The notes under the pieces were generated by a model. That model ran no database searches and was not told where the DNA came from. It worked only from the letters and a program-made list of their open reading frames with translations. The translations under genes were made by a program, and so were the position numbers. Positions 8,565-18,281 of a DNA stretch of 35,802 bases are shown here, one piece after another. The stretch is from Geoalkalibacter sp. (GTDB taxonomy: Bacteria > Desulfobacterota > Desulfuromonadia > Desulfuromonadales > Geoalkalibacteraceae), in assembly GCF_030604225.1 (NCBI RefSeq), contig NZ_JAUVWH010000012.1, positions 1 through 35,802 on the forward strand. Direction: 5' to 3'. Position 1 is the stretch's first letter; each line of letters opens with the position of its first letter.

Positions 8565-11500
8565 ATGAATCTCGCCGAACGTTTCAAGGATGCCTGCGGC
8601 TTCGGGCTGCTGGCGCAGATCAGGAACCAGCCCAGCCATGCCCTGGTGGAGGACGCCATCAAGGCCCTGGCGCGCATGATGCACCGCGGCGCGGTGGCCG
8701 CCGACGGCAAGACCGGCGACGGCAGCGGCCTGCTTTGCTCCATGCCGGTGCGCTTCATGCGCCGCGTCGCCGAGGAGCAGGGCGTCTCCCTGCCCGAGCA
8801 GTTCGCCGTGGCCATGCTGTTTCTCACCGACGAGGAACGCCAGGTGGCCGCCTTTCGCGAGGAGTGCGAGAAGAACGACCTGCAGGTGCTGTTGGTGCGC
8901 GAGGTGCCGGTCAACACCGAAGCCTTGGGCGAATACGCCCTGCGCCTGATGCCCGCCATCCGCCAGGTTTTCGTGGTACCGGCGGCGCTGGTCGCCACGC
9001 GGCGCTTCGACGCTCTGCTCTATCTCACGCGCAAGCAGATCGAAAAGCGCCTTGCCGACAGCCCCGAGTTCTATATCGCCTCGTTTTCGCGGCGCACCCT
9101 GTCCTATAAGGGGCTGGTGATGCCCCGCTACATCGGCACTCTCTACCCCGACCTGCGACAGCCCGACTTCGAATGCGCCTTCGTGCTGTTTCACCAGCGC
9201 TTCTCCACCAACACCCTGCCCAAGTGGCGCCTTGCCCAACCCTTGCGCACCCTGGCCCACAACGGCGAGATCAACAGCCTGGAAGCCAACCGCTTCAACG
9301 TGCGCCACAAGTTCAACGACGCGCGCAGTCCGGTGTTTTCCGACGAGGAACTGGCACAGCTGTTTCCTATACTGGAGGAAGGCGGCAGCGACAGCGCCAG
9401 CCTCGACAACGTGTTCGAGTTCCTGCTGGCCAACGGCATGGATTTTTTCAAGGCGGTGCGCTGCCTGATCCCGCCGCCGCGCCACAACGTGGCGCACATG
9501 CCGGCGCGGTTGCGCTCGTTTTACGAATACATCTCGGCGGCTTACGAGCCCTGGGACGGCCCGGCGGCGGTGAGCCTCACCGACGGGCGCTACATCGGCT
9601 GCATTCTCGACCGCAACGGCCTGCGCCCGGCCAAGTATGTCATCACCCGCGATGATCGGCTGCTCATCGCCAGCGAGTACGGCGTGCTCGACCTGCCGCC
9701 GGAAATGATCCGCGAGCGCGGCCGCCTGCAAAGCGGGCAAATGATGGCCGTCGACCTGGAGCAGGGGCAGATCTTCTCCACCCGCGACATCGACCGCTAT
9801 CTGATGGAATCCCAGCCCTATAGCGACTGGCTGACGGCACACACCTACTATCTGCAGGAGTTCATCGAGCATCAGTTCGACGATCTCTCCGACTGCGAGG
9901 TGCCCGATCTGGCCCTGCGCCAGCGCGCCTTCAATTTCACCCACGAAACCCTCGACATCCTCATCCGGCCCATGCTCGAAGGGGGCAAGGAACCCACCGG
10001 GTCCATGGGTGACGACACGCCCATGGCGGCGTTTTCGGCGGAAAGGCGCAATTTCAGCGATTTCTTTCGCCAGAAATTCGCCCAGGTGACCAATCCGCCC
10101 ATCGATCCCTACCGCGAGAAGGCGGTGATGTCGACCACCATCGGCTTCGGCGAACTCGGCAATCCCCTGGTCGAAACGGCGGAGCGCGCCAAGCGCCTCA
10201 AAAGCATCTCGCCGATTCTCTCCCGCGACATCTTCGAGGCCCTGCTCGCCTTCGGCGATCCCAAGCGGCCGCGTTTCGAGGAAGGCTATCGTTACCGTAT
10301 CTTCCCGACCACCTTCCGCGGCGACCTCAAGGCCAGCCTTCATGCCCTCGGCGAGACCGTGGTGACGGCGGTGCGCGAGGAGGGCGTGCACATCATCGTG
10401 CTCGATGATCGCGACGCCGACGCCGAGCGGATGGTGATCCCCATGGCCATGGCGGTGGGGCACGTCAATCAGAAGCTGCTGCGCGAGCGGCTGCGCAACC
10501 GGGTCAACCTGGTGGTGGTGAGCGGCGAGGTGGCCGACCCCCACGGCGCCTGCGTGCTGCTCGGCGTGGGCGCCCTGGCCATCTATCCCTGGCTGCTCTA
10601 CGCCACGGGCTACGATCTGTGCCGGGAGAAGGGCCTTTCGCCGCGCGAAACCCGCCGCTCGCTGAAAAACATCTACGACGCCATGACCAAGGGCATTCTC
10701 AAGATCATGTCGAAGATGGGCATCAGCACGGTGTCGAGCTACCGCAACGCCGCTCTCTTCGACATCATCGGCCTGTCGCGCGAACTGGTGGCGGACTGCT
10801 TTCCCCACGCCGCCCTGCAACTGCCCGGGCTGGATTACGCCGCCATCGAGGAGCGCATCGCGCGCGCTCATCGCGACGTGTACCGCCGCGGGTGGATGAC
10901 GCCCGTCTACCCCTTGCGCATCGGCAGCTTCTATCAGGACAACGCCGCCAGCGAGTATCACGATTTCAGCTCGCACAACGTGGTGGCCCTGCACAAATTC
11001 GCCGCGTCCCTGGAGCGCGGCGACTATCTGCAATTTCGCGAGCGGATCGAGGAGCGCGGCCTGCGCTTCGTGCGCGACTTCCTCACCTGGAATACGCCCC
11101 GGACGCCCATCCCCCTGGCCGACGTCGAGCCGGTGGAGGCCATCACCCGGCGTTTCGACTCGGCGGCCATGTCCCTGGGCTCCATCTCACCGGAATGCCA
11201 CGAAGCCCTGGCCGAGGCCATGAACCAGTTGGGCGGCGCCTCCAACAGCGGCGAGGGCGGCGAGGATCCGGCGCGCTACGGCACCGCGCGCAACTCCAAG
11301 ATCAAGCAGATCGCCTCGGGACGCTTCGGCGTGACCCCCGCCTATCTGCGCAGCGCCGGCCAGATCCAGATCAAGATTGCCCAGGGCGCCAAGCCCGGCG
11401 AAGGAGGTCAGTTGCCCGGCGACAAGGTGACCCCGCTCATCGCCACCCTGCGCTACACGGTTCCGGGCGTGACGCTGATCTCGCCGCCGCCCCATCACGA

Positions 11501-12986
11501 CATCTACTCCATCGAGGATCTGGCGCAGCTGATTTTCGACCTCAAGCAAGTCAATCCCCAGGCGGAAATCAGCGTCAAGCTGGTCTCCAGCGACGGCGTG
11601 GGCACCATCGCCGCCGGGGTGGCCAAGTGCTATGCCGACCGCATCATCATTTCCGGCTGCGAGGGCGGCACCGGCGCCGCGCCCCAAACCTCCATCAAGC
11701 ACGCCGGCAATCCCTGGGAGCTGGGACTGGCCGAGGCGCACAACACCCTCAAGGCCAACCATCTGCGCGAACTGGTGACCCTGCAGACCGACGGCGGCTT
11801 CAAGACCGGCGCCGACGTGGTCAAGGCGGCCCTGCTCGGCGCCGAATCCTATGGCTTCGGCACCGCCTTGCTGGTCATGCTCGGCTGCAAGATGCTGCGC
11901 GTCTGCCATCTCAACCGCTGCTCGGTGGGCGTGGCCACCCAGGACGCCAACCTGCGCGAACATTTCGTCGGCACCGTGGCCAAGGTGGTGGAATACCTGC
12001 GCAATGTGGCCGAGGACGTGCGCGAGATCCTGGCGCGGCTGGGCTTTCGCAGCCTCGATGAAATCATCGGCCGCAGTGACCTGCTGCGCCTGGTGGACGA
12101 CCCGGCGGCGGCCCCCTTCGATTTCTCGGCGGTGCTGCGGCGGCTCGACGGCGTCGACGTCAAGCAGCGGCGCAACGACCCCTTTGACGACAATGCCTTT
12201 GAAAAGGCGGTGCTGCAGGAGGTGCTGCCCGCCATCCGCGACCCGCGCGCCGAAGTGGTCGTCGAGCGCGCCATTCGCAACACCAACCGCAGCTTCGGCG
12301 CCCTCATCAGCGGCGAGATCGCCCATTACTACGGCAACGAGGGCCTGGCGCGCGAAGCCATCACCCTCAATCTCACCGGCGTGGCGGGCCAGTCCCTCGG
12401 CGCCTTTCTCATCGACGGCGTCAATATCCAGCTCAACGGCGTGGCCAACGACTATGTCGGCAAGGGCATGCACGGAGGGCGCATCGTCATCATTCCCCGC
12501 CTCTATCAGGAAGGTGCCTCGGCCATCGGCAACACCTGCCTCTACGGCGCCACCGGCGGCAAGCTGTTCGTCGCCGGCACCGCCGGGGAACGCTTCGCGG
12601 TGCGCAACTCGGGCGCCCTGGCGGTGGTGGAGGGCACCGGCGATCATGCCTGCGAGTACATGACCGGCGGCACGGTGGTGATCCTCGGCGACACGGGCAT
12701 CAACTTCGGCGCCGGCATGACCGGCGGCGCGGCCTTTGTCTACGACCGCCAGAAGAACTTCATCGACAAGATCAACCGCGAACTGGTCGAAGCACGGCGC
12801 ATCGACATCGACGACGACAGCGACGGCAAGATCTACCTGAAAAAGATCATCCACAGCTTCCACAATCGCACCCGCAGCCCCAAGGCCGGTCGCATTCTGG
12901 AGGATTTCCGCGAGGAACTGGCTTATTTCTGGATGGTCACGCCCAAGGATATGAAGGCGCCCCTCAACCCCAAAGAGGGTGATTGA
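8565..12986 (+). CDS. gltB: Glutamate synthase large subunit
   Basis: Ntn amidotransferase CGFGLLAQIRNQPSHALVEDAIKALARMMHRGAVAADGKTGDGSG; FMN domain GGASNSGEGGEDPARYG, GCEGGTGAAPQTSIKHAGNPWELGLAEAH; C-terminal GXGXG domain. Confidence 0.96.
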   Translation: MNLAERFKDACGFGLLAQIRNQPSHALVEDAIKALARMMHRGAVAADGKTGDGSGLLCSMPVRFMRRVAEEQGVSLPEQFAVAMLFLTDEERQVAAFREECEKNDLQVLLVREVPVNTEALGEYALRLMPAIRQVFVVPAALVATRRFDALLYLTRKQIEKRLADSPEFYIASFSRRTLSYKGLVMPRYIGTLYPDLRQPDFECAFVLFHQRFSTNTLPKWRLAQPLRTLAHNGEINSLEANRFNVRHKFNDARSPVFSDEELAQLFPILEEGGSDSASLDNVFEFLLANGMDFFKAVRCLIPPPRHNVAHMPARLRSFYEYISAAYEPWDGPAAVSLTDGRYIGCILDRNGLRPAKYVITRDDRLLIASEYGVLDLPPEMIRERGRLQSGQMMAVDLEQGQIFSTRDIDRYLMESQPYSDWLTAHTYYLQEFIEHQFDDLSDCEVPDLALRQRAFNFTHETLDILIRPMLEGGKEPTGSMGDDTPMAAFSAERRNFSDFFRQKFAQVTNPPIDPYREKAVMSTTIGFGELGNPLVETAERAKRLKSISPILSRDIFEALLAFGDPKRPRFEEGYRYRIFPTTFRGDLKASLHALGETVVTAVREEGVHIIVLDDRDADAERMVIPMAMAVGHVNQKLLRERLRNRVNLVVVSGEVADPHGACVLLGVGALAIYPWLLYATGYDLCREKGLSPRETRRSLKNIYDAMTKGILKIMSKMGISTVSSYRNAALFDIIGLSRELVADCFPHAALQLPGLDYAAIEERIARAHRDVYRRGWMTPVYPLRIGSFYQDNAASEYHDFSSHNVVALHKFAASLERGDYLQFRERIEERGLRFVRDFLTWNTPRTPIPLADVEPVEAITRRFDSAAMSLGSISPECHEALAEAMNQLGGASNSGEGGEDPARYGTARNSKIKQIASGRFGVTPAYLRSAGQIQIKIAQGAKPGEGGQLPGDKVTPLIATLRYTVPGVTLISPPPHHDIYSIEDLAQLIFDLKQVNPQAEISVKLVSSDGVGTIAAGVAKCYADRIIISGCEGGTGAAPQTSIKHAGNPWELGLAEAHNTLKANHLRELVTLQTDGGFKTGADVVKAALLGAESYGFGTALLVMLGCKMLRVCHLNRCSVGVATQDANLREHFVGTVAKVVEYLRNVAEDVREILARLGFRSLDEIIGRSDLLRLVDDPAAAPFDFSAVLRRLDGVDVKQRRNDPFDDNAFEKAVLQEVLPAIRDPRAEVVVERAIRNTNRSFGALISGEIAHYYGNEGLAREAITLNLTGVAGQSLGAFLIDGVNIQLNGVANDYVGKGMHGGRIVIIPRLYQEGASAIGNTCLYGATGGKLFVAGTAGERFAVRNSGALAVVEGTGDHACEYMTGGTVVILGDTGINFGAGMTGGAAFVYDRQKNFIDKINRELVEARRIDIDDDSDGKIYLKKIIHSFHNRTRSPKAGRILEDFREELAYFWMVTPKDMKAPLNPKEGD

Positions 12987-13011
12987 CAGCGATGCAACCA
13001 CGCGGCTCCTT

Positions 13012-13105
13012 CGCACCCTGGGCCGGGGCGGTTGAGCGCGGCGGCGAATGTCCGAGCCAAGGGCGAGTTTTTGCCGCAAGGGATGCCGCGCCGGCCCAGG
13101 GTGCG
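13012..13105. repeat. Intergenic palindromic element, copy B, between gltB and gltD
   Basis: CGCACCCTGGGCCGG (13012-13026) is the exact inverse complement of CCGGCCCAGGGTGCG (13091-13105); core shared with 2086-2147. Confidence 0.8.
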
Positions 13106-13144
13106 CGTTGAACCGTTACTGGACATTGGAAGGAATGCCACTCC

Positions 13145-14533
13145 ATGCAGAATTTTATCCATACCAACCGCCAGGAACCCGCCAAGCAGCCGGCGCCCGC
13201 GCGGATCCTCAATTTTGATGAAATCTACCGTTTTTTCAGCATCTCGCAGGCCGCCGCCCAGGCGGAGCGCTGCATCCAGTGCGGCGATCCCTTCTGCACG
13301 GCACTCGGCTGCCCCCTGGGCAACTGCATCCCCCAGTGGCTGGGCGCCATCGCCGAACGTGACTTAAAGAAGGCCTTTCTCATCTCCAACGAAACCTCGC
13401 CCTTCCCCGAGGTCCTGGGGCGCATCTGCCCGCACTCGCACGTGTGCGAGGGCGCCTGCACCCTCAACGACGGCTACGGCGCGGTAAGCATCGGCGCCAT
13501 CGAGGCGTCCATCAGTGATCTGGGATTCGCCGCGGGCCTGGAGCTGCCCTTTCCCGGAGTGTTTCGCCCGCAGAAAGTCGCGGTGGTCGGCTCGGGTCCC
13601 GCCGGCATGTCCTGCGCCCACTTCCTGCTGCGCGCCGGCATCGGCGTCGAGATGTTCGAGCGCGCCCTCGAACCCGGCGGGCTGTTGACCCTGGGGATTC
13701 CCAACTTCAAGCTTGACAAGAGCATCGTCGCGCGGCGTTTCGACATCTTGCGTAAAGCCGGGCTCAAGCTGCACCTCAACTGCGAGATCGGCCGCGACAA
13801 GAACTTCGTGGAACTGACGGAAAACTTCGACGCGGTGTTTCTCGGCGTCGGCGCCACCGGCGGACGCCTGCCGAAGCTCGCCCACGAGCGCCACGGCAGC
13901 GTGTTCCTGGCCATGGAGTTTCTCGGCGAAATCCAGGGCCGTCTGCTCGGGCGCAAGATGCACCGGCGTTTTGATGTGCGCGGCAAGCGCGTGGTGGTGC
14001 TGGGCGGCGGCGACACGGCCATGGACTGCGTGCGTACCGCCATTCGCGAGGGCGCCGAGACCGTCACCTGCGTCTATCGCCGCGACGAGGCCAACATGCC
14101 CGGCAGCGTCAAGGAGTACCACAACGCCATCGATGAGGGCGTGAACTTCTTCTTTCACCGCGCGCCGACCAAGATCATCGTTGACAACGACGGCAAGCTC
14201 ACCGGTGTCGAGGTGCTGCAGACCTGCCTCGCCGAAGCCGGTCCCGACGGCCGCCGCTCCGTCAAGGAGGTGCCCTGCTCGGAACACTGCATCCTCGCCG
14301 ATGTGCTGATTCTCGCCCTGGGCTTCGATGTCGAGGAATTTCCCTTTTTGCAGAAGGTCGGCATCCACACCCGCCACCGGCGCCTGGTGGTGGAGCACGA
14401 CAGCGGCCGCACGTCCCATCCCAAGGTATTTGCCGGGGGCGACTGTCATCGCGGCGCCGATCTTGCCGTCACCGCCGCCGCCGAGGGGCGCCGCGCCGCC
14501 TTGGCCATCATGGAGCAACTCCTCGGGGGATGA
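13145..14533 (+). CDS. gltD: Glutamate synthase small subunit
   Basis: CIQCGDPFCTALGCPLGNCIPQW cysteine-rich N-terminus; VAVVGSGPAGMSCAHFLLRAG; VVVLGGGDTAMDCVRTAIREGA. Confidence 0.95.
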   Translation: MQNFIHTNRQEPAKQPAPARILNFDEIYRFFSISQAAAQAERCIQCGDPFCTALGCPLGNCIPQWLGAIAERDLKKAFLISNETSPFPEVLGRICPHSHVCEGACTLNDGYGAVSIGAIEASISDLGFAAGLELPFPGVFRPQKVAVVGSGPAGMSCAHFLLRAGIGVEMFERALEPGGLLTLGIPNFKLDKSIVARRFDILRKAGLKLHLNCEIGRDKNFVELTENFDAVFLGVGATGGRLPKLAHERHGSVFLAMEFLGEIQGRLLGRKMHRRFDVRGKRVVVLGGGDTAMDCVRTAIREGAETVTCVYRRDEANMPGSVKEYHNAIDEGVNFFFHRAPTKIIVDNDGKLTGVEVLQTCLAEAGPDGRRSVKEVPCSEHCILADVLILALGFDVEEFPFLQKVGIHTRHRRLVVEHDSGRTSHPKVFAGGDCHRGADLAVTAAAEGRRAALAIMEQLLGG

Positions 14534-15543
14534 CTTCCAGAACAGTCTGCACCCAGCCCTTCTCCTGGTGCGAGGTGCATGAGGACGGCAGCGTCTTTCT
14601 TTGCTGCCCGGCCTGGCTCAAGGCTCCGGCGGGCAACCTGTTGCGGCAGTCCCTGGCAGACATCTGGAACGGCCCCCTGGCGCGCGAAGTGCGCAAGGGG
14701 GTGCTTAACGGCACTTTTCATCGCTGCGGGAAACGCTGCCCGCGCCTGGCGACCGGCAGCTCGCCGGTGATGGATCTCGCGGACGTCGAAGATGTCGAGG
14801 AGCGCCGAGCCCTGGAAAAGGGGCTGGCCGTCCTGCCCTACGGGCCGAAAATCCTTAACCTTTGCTTCGATCCGCGCTGCAATCTTGCCTGCCCGAGCTG
14901 TCGCGCAACCCCGGTGGGCAATCTGTCCGCGCGCGCCGCGCGGCTCGGCGAAAAAATTCGCGCCGAATTCGCTCCGCACCTTGAAACTATGGTGGTCGCC
15001 GGACATGGCGATCCTTTTGCCGCTCCGACCTACCGCGCCCTGCTCCTGAGCATCCACCCCGCAGGCTGGCCGCGCCTGCGGGACATCCGCCTGCACAGCA
15101 ACGGCCTGCTCTGGGATGCCGCCACCTGGCAAAGCCTCGCTAACATCCACTCCCTGGTGCGCGAGGCGGAAATTTCCCTCGACGCGGCGACTCCCGAGAC
15201 CTATGCCCGCAACCGGGGCGGCGATTGGTCGCGGTTGCGTGACAACCTGAGGTTCATCGCCACCCTGCCCCTGGCCGGCAAACTGAGCATGGTCGTGCAG
15301 CGCAACAATTTCCGTGAGGTGCCCGCTTTGGTTGATTTGGCCGCCTCCCTGGGCTTTCGCGCCTATTTCAGCCAACTGGTCAACTGGGGAACCTTTTCGC
15401 GCGCGGAGTATCGGCAGCGGGCGGTGCACCATCCTGAACACCCGGAGCACCGGGACCTCCTCGCCGTGCTCGCCCAGGTGGCGGGGAGGCCCCATGTCGA
15501 TCTCGGCAACCTGGCGCCTCTGGTGGGCGCCGATCTCCCGTAG
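14530..15543 (+). CDS. Radical SAM protein with N-terminal SPASM-like region
   Basis: CNLACPSC (CxxxCxxC) in LCFDPRCNLACPSC; N-terminal CTQPFSWCEVHEDGSVFLCC...GNLLRQSLADIWNGP...CGKRCP SPASM-like; overlaps the gltD stop by 4 nt. Confidence 0.8.
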   Translation: MTSRTVCTQPFSWCEVHEDGSVFLCCPAWLKAPAGNLLRQSLADIWNGPLAREVRKGVLNGTFHRCGKRCPRLATGSSPVMDLADVEDVEERRALEKGLAVLPYGPKILNLCFDPRCNLACPSCRATPVGNLSARAARLGEKIRAEFAPHLETMVVAGHGDPFAAPTYRALLLSIHPAGWPRLRDIRLHSNGLLWDAATWQSLANIHSLVREAEISLDAATPETYARNRGGDWSRLRDNLRFIATLPLAGKLSMVVQRNNFREVPALVDLAASLGFRAYFSQLVNWGTFSRAEYRQRAVHHPEHPEHRDLLAVLAQVAGRPHVDLGNLAPLVGADLP

Positions 15544-15742
15544 GGGCGGATTGCATCCGCCCGGGCGCACGTCAGTGCGCCCCTACGCCGGGGGCGTAAC
15601 ACCCCTGCCGGGCGCAACATGCTGCGCCCGGCCTGCCGTGCCGTTGTAGGGGCGAGGCGCTGCCTCGCCCAGGGCGCACATCGGTGCGCCCCTACGCCGG
15701 GGGCGTAACAACACCTCGGGGCGCGGCATACTGCGCCCCTAC
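15540..15742. repeat. Two-unit (~106-nt period) multi-hairpin repeat array
   Basis: GTAGGGGCG at 15540 and 15646; repeated GGGCGCAC...GTGCGCCCCTACGCCGGGGGCGTAACA; each unit contains several hairpins. Confidence 0.8.
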
Positions 15743-15773
15743 ACCTACCCGCCGCATCTGTTAAAATCCCTGC

Positions 15774-16424
15774 ATGGACCCGCGTTATTACCGCAGCACC
15801 CAGATCGCCAACATTCTCGCCCCCGGCCTGGGCTTTGCCCTGAGCATCCCCGGCCTGGTGGTGCTGGTGGTGACGGCCGCGCGCCACGGGGATGCCTGGC
15901 ATGTGGTGAGTTGCGCCATTTATGGCGCCAGCCTCATCATTTCCTACGCCTTGTTCACCCTATATCATGTGTTCAAGTTTCATGATCGTTATGGAAAAAC
16001 ATTCAAAATCCTCGATCACTCCACCATCTACCTGCTCATCGCGGGCACCTATACGCCCTTTACTCTGGTGTTTTTACGAGGGAACTGGGGTTGGACGCTG
16101 TTCGGGGCGGTGTGGGGACTGACCCTGGCGGGGGTGGTCTTCAAGATCTTCTTCATCCATCGCTTCAAAATCCTGGCACCCCTCATCTACCTGGCCATGG
16201 GGTGGCTGATCCTTTTCGCCATCGAGCCGGCCGTGGCCCTGATCCCGCGCCCGGCCATCCACTTGCTCCTCGCCGGCGGTCTTGCCTATAGTCTGGGGTT
16301 GATTTTCTATGCCTGGAAGGGGTTGCTCTATCACCACGCCATCTGGCACCTGTTCGTCCTCGCGGGAAGCCTGCTCCATTACCTGGCGGTCCTCTGGCAC
16401 GTCATCCCCACGCCAAGATTCTGA
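15774..16424 (+). CDS. trhA: Hemolysin III / PAQR-type membrane protein
   Basis: ISYALFTLYHVFKFHDRYGKTFKILDHSTIYLLIAGTYTPF...HHAIWHLFVLAGSLLHYLAV. Confidence 0.88.
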   Translation: MDPRYYRSTQIANILAPGLGFALSIPGLVVLVVTAARHGDAWHVVSCAIYGASLIISYALFTLYHVFKFHDRYGKTFKILDHSTIYLLIAGTYTPFTLVFLRGNWGWTLFGAVWGLTLAGVVFKIFFIHRFKILAPLIYLAMGWLILFAIEPAVALIPRPAIHLLLAGGLAYSLGLIFYAWKGLLYHHAIWHLFVLAGSLLHYLAVLWHVIPTPRF

Positions 16425-16430
16425 ACCACA

Positions 16431-16546
16431 GACCAAGGACAAAAAAACAGGGATGGACAGGACAGACAGGATTTAACCCCTTGGCGTGAGGTTTTCATCC
16501 TGTTCATCCTGTCCATCCCTGTTAAAAAAGTCTTTGTTCTTGGTCC
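16431..16546. repeat. Long imperfect inverted repeat between convergent genes
   Basis: AACAGGGATGGACAGGACAGACAGGAT versus ATCCTGTTCATCCTGTCCATCCCTGTT, with outer gaccaaggac/cttggtc complementarity. Confidence 0.75.
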
Positions 16547-16560
16547 TTATCTGAACAGGC

Positions 16561-16995
16561 TCATCCCTCGCCCGGCCGGCCCTGTTCGTCGTGACCCATG
16601 ACGATGCGTCGACTGCCCTGCCAGCGCCGCACCAGCGCCTCGTCGACGCCGAAAAATCCGGCGAGTTGGGCCGAGGTCAAAGGATCGGGCTGGCGAGTGC
16701 GTCGTTCGTTGTGGCGAAAGCGCAGCAGATTGTAGGTGGACCAACCAATCAGCACCGTCCCGATGAGCGCCACCACCAAAAAGTACACCAACGGCACGCG
16801 AAACAGGCTGCCGAGACCATCCAAGCGAAACATCGCCAGAAAGGCCAGATGCCCGCCCACCAACCAGGCCCCCAGGGTCAGCAGCGGCCGTAGCAGCAAA
16901 CCGAGAAACACCCAGAACACGCCCGTCAGCACGCCCTGGCTGTAGCGCTGCAAACGCGTGGCGCCCTTGGGGTTTTCGATAATGGGCGGCCTCAT
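16561..16995 (-). CDS. pgaD: Poly-beta-1,6-N-acetyl-D-glucosamine biosynthesis protein PgaD
   Basis: Two TM segments, position directly after pgaC, PgaD-like WSTYNLLRFRHNERR. Confidence 0.82.
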   Translation of the reverse strand: MRPPIIENPKGATRLQRYSQGVLTGVFWVFLGLLLRPLLTLGAWLVGGHLAFLAMFRLDGLGSLFRVPLVYFLVVALIGTVLIGWSTYNLLRFRHNERRTRQPDPLTSAQLAGFFGVDEALVRRWQGSRRIVMGHDEQGRPGEG

Positions 16996-18281
16996 GGCGC
17001 GACTCCTTCACCGCTTTGGGCGACGCCGCGATCGGGACTGACCCAGGTGGCGCGACGTCCGCGCGGTTTGAACAGGGCCTTGGGCAAGCCGACGATGGAG
17101 GTCAGCAGATTGATCAGCCAGAAGGCCAGGGGATACCAGATCATCCAGTAGTAGCAGCGCCCCAGACCCTTCTCGTAGCGCGAATCAATGGCCAGGCTCA
17201 CCGCGAATTGCAAAAGGCAGGTCAGGCCGAGGACCACGCCCGGCCAGTGAGGCACCATGGAGGGCAGTTCCAGATACTCGGGCAGGGGCATGAAAAAACT
17301 CAGGGTCCAGAGCACCGCGACCGCCAGCATGCTGTAGCTCCAGATCACGCTGGTTGCGAATTCGAGCACCACCGGCCACATGCGCCGCTTTTTCCAGTTG
17401 AACAGGCCGACGAGATTGGCGAGCAGCACCTCGTAGCCGCCCTGCGCCCAGCGCAGCCGTTGCTTCCACAGACCGCGCAGGGTCTCGGGCATGAGAATCC
17501 AGCACAGGGCGTTGGGCTCGAAGCGGATGTCCCAGTAGTTGAGCTGGAGTTTCCAGCTGATGTCGATATCTTCGGTGACCTTGTCGAGACTCCAAAAGCC
17601 CACCTTGTGCAGGGCCGACTTGCGGAATCCCGACACCACGCCCGACACGGTGAAAATGCGCCCGTAGATGCGCTGGGCGCGCTTGATCATGCCGATAATC
17701 GCCGAGAATTCGCCGACCTGCACCTTGCCGAGCAGGGTCGAGCGGGTGCGGATGCGCGGATTGCCCGTCACCGCGCCGACGCGCGCGCCGTTGACGAAGT
17801 GGCTCATGATCCAGGTGGTGGCGTGAGGATCGAGGAGGGCGTCGCCGTCGATGCAGATCAAAAACTCATGGGGCGAGGAGAGCGCCGCCATGCGCAGCCC
17901 CATGGCCTTGCCCTGATTCTGGGTGAAATGCAGCACGCGCAGGCGCGGATGCTGCTCCGCCAACGCGTCGAGGATCGCACCCGTGTTGTCCTTGCTGCCG
18001 TCGTTGACGGCGATGATGTCGAAGTTGGGGTAGGTCTGGGCGAGCAGCGCGGCGATCGTCTCGCGCACGTTGTCGCCCTCGTTGTGGCAGGGTACGACCA
18101 GGGATACGCCAGGATACTCGCGCAGCTTGGGTTCGTCCTGATAGCCCCCCTGGTTGCGTTCGCGGCGCCAATAGTAATAGATGGCGCCGATCATCCACAG
18201 ATAGGCCATGAACAGCGGATAGAAGAACAAAAAGGCCAGCAGGACGCCGCGGATATGTTCGAGATAAGTGAGCATCGTCAT
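16992..18281 (-). CDS. pgaC: Poly-beta-1,6-N-acetyl-D-glucosamine synthase (GT2)
   Basis: VSLVVPCHNEGDNVRETIAALLAQTYPNFDIIAVNDGSKDNT...CIDGDALLD...QRLRWAQGG. Confidence 0.92.
   Translation of the reverse strand: MTMLTYLEHIRGVLLAFLFFYPLFMAYLWMIGAIYYYWRRERNQGGYQDEPKLREYPGVSLVVPCHNEGDNVRETIAALLAQTYPNFDIIAVNDGSKDNTGAILDALAEQHPRLRVLHFTQNQGKAMGLRMAALSSPHEFLICIDGDALLDPHATTWIMSHFVNGARVGAVTGNPRIRTRSTLLGKVQVGEFSAIIGMIKRAQRIYGRIFTVSGVVSGFRKSALHKVGFWSLDKVTEDIDISWKLQLNYWDIRFEPNALCWILMPETLRGLWKQRLRWAQGGYEVLLANLVGLFNWKKRRMWPVVLEFATSVIWSYSMLAVAVLWTLSFFMPLPEYLELPSMVPHWPGVVLGLTCLLQFAVSLAIDSRYEKGLGRCYYWMIWYPLAFWLINLLTSIVGLPKALFKPRGRRATWVSPDRGVAQSGEGVAP

Noticed and set aside
8376-11033. 885-aa minus-strand ORF opposite gltB
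   Set aside because: Shadow ORF of a high-GC coding region; the plus strand clearly encodes glutamate synthase; composition is biased (A/G/H/Q-rich).
11187-13079. 630-aa minus-strand ORF opposite gltB
   Set aside because: Same antisense GC-bias artefact; its end also runs through the repeat element at 13012-13105.
15540-15742. CRISPR array
   Set aside because: Only two long units with internal hairpins; no short repeats with regular unique spacers and no cas genes.
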